Shown here one piece after another: positions 23,957 through 29,468 of a stretch of 29,468 nucleotides of DNA. The notes beneath the pieces were generated by a model that was not told where the DNA came from, ran no database searches, and was given only the letters and a program-made list of their open reading frames with translations. The DNA is from Firmicutes bacterium UBA5559. Its GTDB lineage: Bacteria > Bacillota > Clostridia > Peptostreptococcales > Anaerovoracaceae. Position numbers and translations under genes: made by a program. The DNA lies in the NCBI GenBank assembly GCA_002425705.1, contig DIMT01000020.1:1-29468 (forward strand). Direction: 5' to 3'. Each line of letters begins with the position of its first letter. Positions within the stretch are counted from its first letter, which is position 1.

Positions 23957-24406
23957 ATGGACGGGCAGAAACGATTAGAGGATTATTGCAAATCATCGGT
24001 CCGGGATGATGTGGCAAGGCAGCAGGGGACCGTCAACAGCATGCTGGCACCGGATTATCACGACTGCAATTTTGAAGAAGGCTCGGTGACCCTGACCTTC
24101 AAGGTACAGAAATGGGAAACAAACCGGATTGGTATTCTTCACGGCGGCATCACTGCTGCAGCCTTCGATTATGCCATGGGCATGCTGGCCAGGTTTTATG
24201 CGGATCAAAACTTTACTCCGACAGTCAGTATGGAAATCAAGTATATCCGGCCGGTAGAGCTGGGGGAAACCTTACTGGTAAAGGCCCGTGTGGTTTCAGT
24301 TGGGAAGAAGATCATACACCTGACCGTTGAAGGAAGAAGTCAGGAGAGCGGAAAATTGACCGCAACCGGAGCAGGAATATTCTATCAGAATGATAAGCGA
24401 AGTTGA
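23957..24406 (+). CDS. PaaI-type hotdog-fold thioesterase family protein (copy 2)
   Basis: This 149-aa single-hotdog protein is paralogous to the product of 12372-12821 and aligns to it without a gap. It keeps the family HGG in I-L-H-G-G-I-T-A-A-A-F-D, with D71, and has E-I-K-Y-I-R-P at ~93-99. It is expected to hydrolyse acyl- or aryl-CoA thioesters in the cytoplasm; the substrate is unknown. AAGGAGGG precedes the ATG by 4 nt. It follows purE with its own extended -10 promoter and is followed by a PspC gene. Confidence 0.87.
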   Translation: MDGQKRLEDYCKSSVRDDVARQQGTVNSMLAPDYHDCNFEEGSVTLTFKVQKWETNRIGILHGGITAAAFDYAMGMLARFYADQNFTPTVSMEIKYIRPVELGETLLVKARVVSVGKKIIHLTVEGRSQESGKLTATGAGIFYQNDKRS

Positions 24407-24424
24407 TGAAAAGGGAGGATTATG

Positions 24425-24709
24425 ATGGATAAGAAGTTATATCGGTCCGAAGATAATAAAATATTCCTCGGCATCTGCGGAGGAATCGGAGAATATTTTA
24501 ACGTGGATCCGGTGGTGATCCGGGTCATTTTTGTTGGTCTGATTTTTGCCGGCTTCTCCGGTATCCTGGCCTACATCGTTGCTGCTTTTGTGGTACCCAA
24601 GCCCCCGGCAGGTCGGAAAAATTCCGGCGGTTCGGATTCCAGAAGGGATCCAGGGACCATCTATGAGGAGTACAGCTCCAAGTTTAACAGCGGCAATCAC
24701 AACGAATAA
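24425..24709 (+). CDS. PspC-domain membrane protein
   Basis: This 94-aa protein has a PspC domain: K-K-L-Y-R-S-E-D-N-K followed by G-I-C-G-G-I-G-E-Y-F-N-V-D-P-V-V-I-R and a hydrophobic stretch (~35-58) that fits one or two membrane passes, then a short polar tail. PspC proteins in Proteobacteria belong to the phage-shock envelope-stress response; in Clostridia small ones usually stand alone and their role is less clear. Two adjacent ATGs exist; the second (24425) is 6 nt from GGGAGG and is preferred over 24422. It converges with the minus-strand phosphoesterase gene, with only 5 nt between stop codons and no visible terminator. Confidence 0.88.
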   Translation: MDKKLYRSEDNKIFLGICGGIGEYFNVDPVVIRVIFVGLIFAGFSGILAYIVAAFVVPKPPAGRKNSGGSDSRRDPGTIYEEYSSKFNSGNHNE

Positions 24710-24714
24710 AAGGA

Positions 24715-25275
24715 CTAAAAGCGGTCGCTGTTGTTGAGGAGATCCTTTAAGTAGCCTCCTTGAATATCCGTCTTTTTCGGAGAATTTTCAACTTCCTCCG
24801 CCCATTGACAATAGGCGATGGACAAGTGGAGTTCTCCGTTTTTGATTTCCAGGATTCCATAGGAAGGAAGCCTTCCGGCTCTAGGCAGGGTCAGGCTTCC
24901 TGGGTTGAAGAGAATCAGATCGCCGAATTCCCCGCAATAAGGTTCGTGGGTATGACCGAAAAGGGCTGCCTTGCAGCCTTCTTCCTCTGTTTTGTAGAGC
25001 AGCCGCTGCAGGCTGCTTTTTACGTCCTCCCGGTGACCGTGGGTCAGGAAGATCTTCCCCCCCTCCGTTTCCAGAATCCTGTGAAGCTCACCAACCCCGC
25101 CGTCCATGTTCCCTTTGACAGAGAAGACGTCGGTCCCAAGTTCCGCTTCCAAGGTCCGGGCATCCCGCTCGTAATCTCCCAGATGAATGATGCCGTCAAA
25201 GTCTCCGGCCTGCTGATAAAGGTGGGACGCTTGATTCGTTTTTCCGTGAGTGTCGCTGAGAACCAGATATTTCAT
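24715..25275 (-). CDS. YfcE/MJ0936-type metallophosphoesterase
   Basis: This 186-aa protein has the calcineurin-like phosphoesterase motifs in order: D8-x-H10 (L-V-L-S-D-T-H-G), G-D at D34, G-N at N56 (in KGNMD), H79 and H81 (LTHGH), and G-H-T-H at H108/H110. This is the small phosphodiesterase group with YfcE and MJ0936, which hydrolyse artificial phosphodiesters and have few known natural substrates. It is the second gene of a two-gene minus-strand operon, 25 nt after the unknown 188-aa gene. AGGAG lies about 11 nt before its ATG. Confidence 0.92.
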   Translation of the reverse strand: MKYLVLSDTHGKTNQASHLYQQAGDFDGIIHLGDYERDARTLEAELGTDVFSVKGNMDGGVGELHRILETEGGKIFLTHGHREDVKSSLQRLLYKTEEEGCKAALFGHTHEPYCGEFGDLILFNPGSLTLPRAGRLPSYGILEIKNGELHLSIAYCQWAEEVENSPKKTDIQGGYLKDLLNNSDRF

Positions 25276-25300
25276 AGATGAATAATCTCCTGTACTTCTG

Positions 25301-25867
25301 TTAAAGCTGTATGGATAAAGTTAGTTTGCCATCGATGCAACTGAGGTAACGAATTTCCAGTGTTTCCGGAAGTGCCGCCGGCAGGGGCAGCTTGTCCAGA
25401 TCAGCCAGAAGATGATTTCCGTCCACGTGAAGGAAAGGCTTTTTCAAAAACTGGGCTGCCGTCTTCAGAAGGGGTCCATTCAGCAGAGCCGCCTTAACCG
25501 CCATCTTTTGGGCCATATTGCCGTTGGAGACGGCCGTCTCCCGGAAGTCCGCAAAAATCTTGTGACCGGAAGGGTCAAAGCGAAATTCCTGAACGTTGAT
25601 ATCGTACTCCAGGGTGAGGGGGCCCAACTGCCGAGCCATGACCTCAGCCCGGACATAAATGCGGCCATTGTGGAATCGAATCTGATAATCCTCCAGAAGA
25701 CCTTTTGACCGGGAAAGAACAGCGGTTCGAAAATCGTCCGAAAGAACCTGGTCGTCCAGCACCAGTTTTCCCTTTCGTACCTCCTCCGAATCCAGACTCA
25801 GCAATAGGGCAGACAGTTCTTTTTTATATTCCAGCAGGGATGCGGCAATGGCAAAATAATCCTTCAT
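25301..25867 (-). CDS. Hypothetical protein, unrecognised, 188 aa
   Basis: I do not recognise a family. The N-terminal ~35 residues look helical (A-I-A-A-S-L-L-E-Y-K-K-E-L), followed by alternating short strands (~55-115, e.g. Y-Q-I-R-F-H-N-G-R-I-Y-V-R-A-E-V), a helical stretch (~115-150) and a final strand-rich end (L-E-I-R-Y-L-S-C-I-D-G-K-L-T-L-S-I). There is no signal peptide, membrane segment or cysteine-rich motif. The strand pattern loosely recalls lipid-binding beta-rich proteins, but this is not evidence of function. It has a good GGGGAG ribosome binding site, its own promoter and is co-transcribed with the phosphoesterase, so it is likely a real gene. Confidence 0.8.
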   Translation of the reverse strand: MKDYFAIAASLLEYKKELSALLLSLDSEEVRKGKLVLDDQVLSDDFRTAVLSRSKGLLEDYQIRFHNGRIYVRAEVMARQLGPLTLEYDINVQEFRFDPSGHKIFADFRETAVSNGNMAQKMAVKAALLNGPLLKTAAQFLKKPFLHVDGNHLLADLDKLPLPAALPETLEIRYLSCIDGKLTLSIQL

Positions 25868-25945
25868 CGGTACTCTCCCCTTTCATCTTGAAACCTTTGG
25901 TGAGGCTCCAACCTCTGTTTGGAACCCTATGGACTCTTTCTATTC

Positions 25946-25974
25946 ATTATAACATCCGGCCATTCTTTCCACAA
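25946..25974 (-). promoter_or_regulatory. Sigma-A promoter for the minus-strand operon
   Basis: Read on the minus strand, TTGTGG (25974-25969) and TATAAT (25951-25946) are spaced by 17 bp, 78 bp before the ATG of the 188-aa gene. It is back-to-back with the moaA promoter, with the two -35 boxes only 5 bp apart. Confidence 0.8.
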
Positions 25975-25979
25975 GAAGG

Positions 25980-26008
25980 TTGATAAAAGAGGGGATATGG
26001 GGTAAAAT
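25980..26008 (+). promoter_or_regulatory. Sigma-A promoter of moaA-moaC-MOSC
   Basis: TTGATA (25980-25985) and TAAAAT (26003-26008) are spaced by 17 bp, 31 bp before the moaA ATG. The leader is too short for a molybdenum-cofactor riboswitch. Confidence 0.78.
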
Positions 26009-26038
26009 AAAGGATAAGACTTTAAAACTGGAGGCAAC

Positions 26039-26998
26039 ATGAAAGATACATTCGGACGGGAAATCAACTACCTGAGGATTTCCGTCACAGATAAGTGCAA
26101 CCTGAGATGCCGGTACTGCATGCCGGAAGAAGGGGTAGCCGACCTGGGTCATGAAAATATTCTGACCTATGAAGAAATCCACCGTGTTGTGGAGGCGTCA
26201 GCGAAGCTGGGCATAACCAAATATCGATTGACGGGGGGGGAGCCTCTGGTCCGAAGGGGTATCGTCGGGCTGGTGGAACGCATGAAACAGACTCCCGGTG
26301 TTGAAAAAATAACCATGACCACAAACGGGATTCTGCTGCCCCAGTTGGCAGAGAAATTAAAAGAATCCGGTTTGGATCGGGTGAACATCAGTCTGGACTC
26401 CCTGAGGCATGACCGATACCGGGAAATCACCCGGGGCGGGGATCTGGATCAGGCGATTGCCGGGATAAATGCCGCTGCTAAGGCAGGTCTGACGCCCATC
26501 AAACTGAATGTGGTGATGATGAAGGGATTCAACGATGACGAAATCCTGGACTTTGTCCAGCTGACCCTTCAGCACGATTACGAAGTGCGTTTTATTGAAC
26601 TGATGCCGGTGGGACGGGCAGAAAACGATTTTGCTCACGGCTATATGGCCAGTGAAGAAATCAAGGCTCGGCTTCCTCAACTGATACCGGTTGAAAAGCA
26701 GGAGGGGGTAGCGGAGATTTACCAGTACCGGGGGGCTCGGGGGCGAATCGGATTCATTACCCCTATCAGTTGCAATTTCTGCAGCCAGTGCAACAAATTA
26801 AGGCTGACTGCAGACGGAAAATTAAAGACCTGCCTCCATTCCGAAAAGGAGATCGACCTGAAGAAAGCCCTTCGGGAGGGTCAGCCAGGAGACCTGGAAA
26901 AGGTCCTGACAGAAGCCATCAGAGGAAAAGAAGAGAAGCATCATCTGGAATCCGGGCAGGCCCCGATTTCCAGGGATATGAATAAAATCGGAGGGTAA
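26039..26998 (+). CDS. moaA: GTP 3',8-cyclase (molybdenum cofactor biosynthesis)
   Basis: This 319-aa radical SAM enzyme turns GTP into 3',8-cyclo-GTP, the first step of molybdopterin synthesis. The N-terminal cluster motif is C20-x3-C24-x2-C27 (KCNLRCRYC), followed by R-L-T-G-G-E-P for SAM binding. The second cluster ligands C248-x2-C251-x13-C265 are all present. The C-terminal double glycine (K-I-G-G), which enters the active site, is also kept. GGAGG lies just before the ATG. moaC follows 5 nt later. Confidence 0.96.
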   Translation: MKDTFGREINYLRISVTDKCNLRCRYCMPEEGVADLGHENILTYEEIHRVVEASAKLGITKYRLTGGEPLVRRGIVGLVERMKQTPGVEKITMTTNGILLPQLAEKLKESGLDRVNISLDSLRHDRYREITRGGDLDQAIAGINAAAKAGLTPIKLNVVMMKGFNDDEILDFVQLTLQHDYEVRFIELMPVGRAENDFAHGYMASEEIKARLPQLIPVEKQEGVAEIYQYRGARGRIGFITPISCNFCSQCNKLRLTADGKLKTCLHSEKEIDLKKALREGQPGDLEKVLTEAIRGKEEKHHLESGQAPISRDMNKIGG

Positions 26999-27003
26999 CA
27001 TCC

Positions 27004-27480
27004 ATGGATCAGCTGACACATATTGATGAGCAGGGCCGCCCCAGGATGGTGAATGTGGGAGACAAAGCCGATACCCACAGGACTGCAGTTGCCAAGGGCA
27101 GTATTTATATGATGCCGGAAACCCTGCAGCGGATTCGTGATGGGGGAATCGCCAAGGGTGATGTCCTGTCAGTTGCGCAGACTGCCGGCATCCTGGCCGC
27201 TAAGAATACGGCTTACGCCATTCCCATGTGCCACAATATTTTCATTACTGGCGTGGAAATGGATTTTTTTGTGGATGAGGAACATTCGGCCATTCATATC
27301 GAGGCGACCGCCAGCACCATTGGAAAAACTGGCATTGAACTGGAATCCCTTCATGCGGTATCCGTTGCCGCATTGACTATTTACGATATGTGCAAAGCCA
27401 TCGATCGGGGCATGCGGATTTCCGACATCCGGCTCAGCAGCAAATCCGGGGGAAAATCCGGGGACTACAGGGAGGAATAA
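27004..27480 (+). CDS. moaC: Cyclic pyranopterin monophosphate synthase
   Basis: This 158-aa enzyme rearranges the MoaA product to cyclic pyranopterin monophosphate. Active-site residues fall at the same numbers as in E. coli MoaC: K51, H77, E112, E114 and K131; the C-terminal K-S-G-G-K-S-G-D-Y is also conserved. One oddity is M-C-H-N in place of the usual M-C-H-P after the active-site histidine. GGAGGGT is its ribosome binding site, at the end of moaA. Confidence 0.96.
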   Translation: MDQLTHIDEQGRPRMVNVGDKADTHRTAVAKGSIYMMPETLQRIRDGGIAKGDVLSVAQTAGILAAKNTAYAIPMCHNIFITGVEMDFFVDEEHSAIHIEATASTIGKTGIELESLHAVSVAALTIYDMCKAIDRGMRISDIRLSSKSGGKSGDYREE

Positions 27481-27482
27481 AT

Positions 27483-27914
27483 ATGGCAAAGGTATTAGCA
27501 ATCAATGTTAGCGATAAAAAGGGAGTCATCAAGCACCCGGTGAAAGAGGCCCGATTCCTGGAAAATCAGGGAATCGAAGGGGATGCCCACTGTGGGCAGG
27601 ATCCCATACGGCAAGTAAGCCTGCTGGCCAATGAAAGCGTGGACAAGATGAGGTCCATGGGTCTGGAACTGTCAGAAGGCGCTTTTGCTGAAAATATCAC
27701 TACCGAGGGGATCGTACTGAAAACCCTCCCCATTGGCACCCGTCTCCAAATCGGGGAAACCCTTCATGAGGTTTCAAAGATCGGAAAAGAGTGTCATCAC
27801 GGCTGCGCCATCAAGCAGCAGACCGGCAGCTGCGTTATGCCTACAGAAGGGATATTCACTGTGGTCATCCAGGGAGGAATCGTTCGCCCGGGAGATGAGA
27901 TCCAGTTGATATAA
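27483..27914 (+). CDS. MOSC-domain protein (molybdenum cofactor related)
   Basis: This 143-aa protein is a stand-alone MOSC domain: E-G-D-A-H-C-G (~32-38), R-Q-V-S-L-L near 45, F-A-E-N-I-T-T-E-G near 69 and a conserved cysteine region K-E-C-H-H-G-C-A-I near 103. MOSC domains bind sulfurated molybdenum cofactor or carry sulfur. Many Clostridia place such a gene after moaC. The frame is open to 27390, inside moaC, but GAGGAA 7 nt before the ATG at 27483 and the family N-terminus (M-A-K-V-L-A-I-N-V-S) fix the start. It lies 2 nt after moaC. Confidence 0.92.
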   Translation: MAKVLAINVSDKKGVIKHPVKEARFLENQGIEGDAHCGQDPIRQVSLLANESVDKMRSMGLELSEGAFAENITTEGIVLKTLPIGTRLQIGETLHEVSKIGKECHHGCAIKQQTGSCVMPTEGIFTVVIQGGIVRPGDEIQLI

Positions 27915-27931
27915 GTATTGATATTAATACT
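27914..27931 (+). promoter_or_regulatory. Candidate operator dyad upstream of the carboxyltransferase gene
   Basis: AGTATTGATATTAATACT is an 18-bp palindrome with 8 of 9 base pairs matching. It begins at the stop codon of the MOSC gene and ends 20 bp before the -35 box of the next promoter. No T run follows, so it is not a standard terminator. Confidence 0.4.
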
Positions 27932-27951
27932 GTATACATATTGAAAGAACA

Positions 27952-27980
27952 TTGGAAAATTCAGCCTTTTAAGATATAAT
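27952..27980 (+). promoter_or_regulatory. Sigma-A promoter of the carboxyltransferase gene
   Basis: TTGGAA (27952-27957) and a perfect TATAAT (27975-27980) are separated by 17 bp, 37 bp before the chosen ATG. Confidence 0.85.
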
Positions 27981-28017
27981 GCTGATAGGTTTTCCCAGTT
28001 GAATTATGGAGGATTGT

Positions 28018-29415
28018 ATGGCAAAAGTGAAGTTTACCGAAACCGTTCTGCGGGACGGGCACCAATCATTGATCGCAACCCGAATGAGAACGGAAGAGAT
28101 GGTTCCAATCCTGGAGACTATGGACAGTGTGGGCTACAACGCCCTGGAGATGTGGGGAGGAGCTACCTACGATGCCTGTCTCCGATTTTTGGATGAAGAT
28201 CCCTGGGAAAGACTTCGGACGATCCGAAAGAATGTGAAAAATACCAAGCTGCAGATGCTTTTACGAGGACAGAACCTGGTAGGATATAAGCATTATGCCG
28301 ATGATGTGGTCTACGAATTCGTTGACCGGGCCATTGCCAACGGCATTGACATCATCCGAATTTTTGATGCCCTGAACGATACCCGAAACCTGGAAGCAGC
28401 CATTAAAGCAACCAAAAAATTCGGCGGCCACGCTCAAGGGACGATTTCCTATACCATCAGCCCGGTCCACACCAACGAAGTTTTTATCAAGCTGGCAAAG
28501 GAAATAGAAGAAATGGGCGCCGATTCGGTCTGCATCAAGGACATGGCCGGCCTCCTGAGCCCCTATAACACGTATGAGTTGGTCAAGGCCATCAAGAGCA
28601 AGATCAGCATTCCCTTGGAACTGCATACCCATGCCACCAGTGGTTTTGGCAGCATGACCTATATGAAGGCGGTGGAAGCCGGCGTGGATATCATCGACAC
28701 CGCCATCTCTCCCTTTGCAGAAGGCACCTCCCAGCCTCCGACGGAGCCGATGGTTGCTGCTTTCAAAGGCACTGAATATGATTCCGGATTGGACTTGGCG
28801 GTTCTGGACAAGGTGGCCGAGTTCTTCATTCCGATCCGACAGAAGTACATCGACAATGGGCTGATGGATCCCAAGCTGATGGGAGTAGACATCAACACCC
28901 TGATGTATCAGGTGCCTGGCGGCATGCTGTCCAACCTGGTTTCCCAGCTGAAGCAGGCCAACGCCATGGATAAATTCGATGAAGTGCTGAAGGAAATCCC
29001 AAGGGTTCGGGAAGACCTGGGCTATCCGCCCCTTGTTACGCCCACCAGTCAGATCGTAGGCACCCAGGCGGTGCTGAACATCGTCATGGGCGAGCGTTAC
29101 AAAATGATCCCCAACGAAGTCAAGATGGTAGTGAAGGGTATGTATGGCCGGACTACCGTCCCCATCAAGGAGGAAATCGTCAAGAAAATCATTGGTGATG
29201 AGCAACAGGTTACCTGTCGCCCTGCTGACCTGATTGAACCGGAAATGGATAAAATCCGAAAAGCAGCTGCCCGATATATGGAACAGGAAGAGGATGCCCT
29301 GTCCATGGCCATGCTGCCAAAACCGGCGGAAGATTTCTTCAAGAGCCGGGAACAGAAAAGATACGCCATCGACCTGAATCTCCTTAACGAAGAAGACATG
29401 GTATACCCGGTGTAA
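28018..29415 (+). CDS. Carboxyltransferase subunit, oxaloacetate decarboxylase alpha / pyruvate carboxylase B type, without biotin domain
   Basis: This 465-aa protein has the DRE-TIM-metallolyase-like carboxyltransferase barrel (~1-300; T-E-T-V-L-R-D-G-H-Q-S at 7-17, K174 in I-K-D-M-A-G, Zn ligands H203 and H205 in LHTHATSG) and the conserved carboxylase domain after it (~310-440). It transfers CO2 between biotin and pyruvate/oxaloacetate. Full-length OadA or PycB (~600 aa) ends with a biotinyl domain carrying A-M-K-M; here the frame stops before it, so a separate biotin carrier protein is needed. No such gene, and no OadB/OadG membrane subunit, lies in the window. ATG at 28018 is chosen over 28006 because GGAGG (28008-28012) lies between them. 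Decarboxylase versus carboxylase direction cannot be settled. Confidence 0.9.
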   Translation: MAKVKFTETVLRDGHQSLIATRMRTEEMVPILETMDSVGYNALEMWGGATYDACLRFLDEDPWERLRTIRKNVKNTKLQMLLRGQNLVGYKHYADDVVYEFVDRAIANGIDIIRIFDALNDTRNLEAAIKATKKFGGHAQGTISYTISPVHTNEVFIKLAKEIEEMGADSVCIKDMAGLLSPYNTYELVKAIKSKISIPLELHTHATSGFGSMTYMKAVEAGVDIIDTAISPFAEGTSQPPTEPMVAAFKGTEYDSGLDLAVLDKVAEFFIPIRQKYIDNGLMDPKLMGVDINTLMYQVPGGMLSNLVSQLKQANAMDKFDEVLKEIPRVREDLGYPPLVTPTSQIVGTQAVLNIVMGERYKMIPNEVKMVVKGMYGRTTVPIKEEIVKKIIGDEQQVTCRPADLIEPEMDKIRKAAARYMEQEEDALSMAMLPKPAEDFFKSREQKRYAIDLNLLNEEDMVYPV

Positions 29416-29418
29416 CAA

Positions 29419-29468
29419 CCAACTATATAAGCAGGTCTGCCAACTGGCAGACCTGCTTATATAGTTGG
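29419..29468 (+). terminator. Very strong terminator-like hairpin at the window end
   Basis: A perfect 23-bp inverted repeat (29419-29441 with 29446-29468) closes an AACT tetraloop, 4 nt after the carboxyltransferase stop codon. Any T run would lie outside the window, so intrinsic termination is likely but not proven. The last base of the repeat is the last base of the window. Confidence 0.75.

Noticed and set aside
25868..26038. Molybdenum-cofactor riboswitch before moaA
   Set aside because: The moaA promoter lies only about 30 bp before the start codon, leaving no room for an aptamer in the transcript.
28261..29418. Long open frame (385 codons) on the minus strand
   Set aside because: It lies antisense to the well-supported carboxyltransferase gene, has a low-complexity H/D/G-rich translation and no ribosome binding site; it is a codon-use shadow.

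Overview
The window looks like chromosomal DNA of an anaerobic, Gram-positive, amino-acid-fermenting member of the Clostridia (Bacillota). The evidence is a Na+-type V-ATPase operon in Enterococcus-like gene order, strong AGGAGG-type ribosome binding sites, class I PurE with PurK, a chemoreceptor with a sigma-28 promoter, a carboxyltransferase without its own biotin domain, and an amino-acid uptake/transamination cassette under sigma-54 control. The genus cannot be told from the sequence alone. No phage, insertion sequence or CRISPR array was seen. All genes read on the + strand except two at 24715-25867.

Layout. 1-257: the 3' tail of a 5S rRNA, tRNA-Glu(UUC), tRNA-Leu(UAG) and a terminator, i.e. 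the end of an rRNA operon. 301-4294: a very long poly-HAMP methyl-accepting chemotaxis protein with a near-consensus sigma-28 promoter, followed 3 nt later by a zinc-dependent phospholipase C-like protein. 4307-9188: a sigma-A promoter, an APC permease, a sensor kinase whose extracellular part is a family-3 solute-binding domain, an NtrC-type sigma-54 activator and a terminator. 9189-12821: an enhancer-like region and a very good -24/-12 promoter, then a second paralogous APC permease, a GabT-like class III aminotransferase, a strong hairpin and a PaaI-type hotdog protein. 12827-22098: a sigma-A promoter and a ten-gene V-type ATPase operon (subunits H/G, I, K, K', E, C, F, A, B, D, i.e. ntpFIKK'ECGABD) carrying two different c-ring subunits that both keep the Na+-site residues. 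22142-24709: purK and purE, a second hotdog paralogue and a PspC-domain protein. 24715-25974 (minus strand): a YfcE-like metallophosphoesterase and an unrecognised 188-aa protein. 25980-27914: moaA, moaC and a MOSC-domain protein. 27914-29468: a biotin-independent-looking carboxyltransferase (OadA/PycB type) with its own promoter and a very strong terminator hairpin.

How it fits together. The best candidate for an undescribed system is 4307-12821. It appears to be a self-contained circuit in which an extracellular amino-acid-like ligand is sensed by the binding domain of the kinase, the NtrC-type regulator is phosphorylated, and the adjacent sigma-54 promoter is switched on to make a dedicated permease and aminotransferase. 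A second permease of the same subfamily is co-expressed with the sensor. The Na+-type V-ATPase directly downstream, with no clear terminator in between, and the carboxyltransferase at the end (a possible Na+-pump component) fit a sodium-based energy economy. The two window ends, one inside a 5S rRNA gene and one exactly at the end of a perfect inverted repeat, suggest that this is a whole assembly contig broken at repeats.
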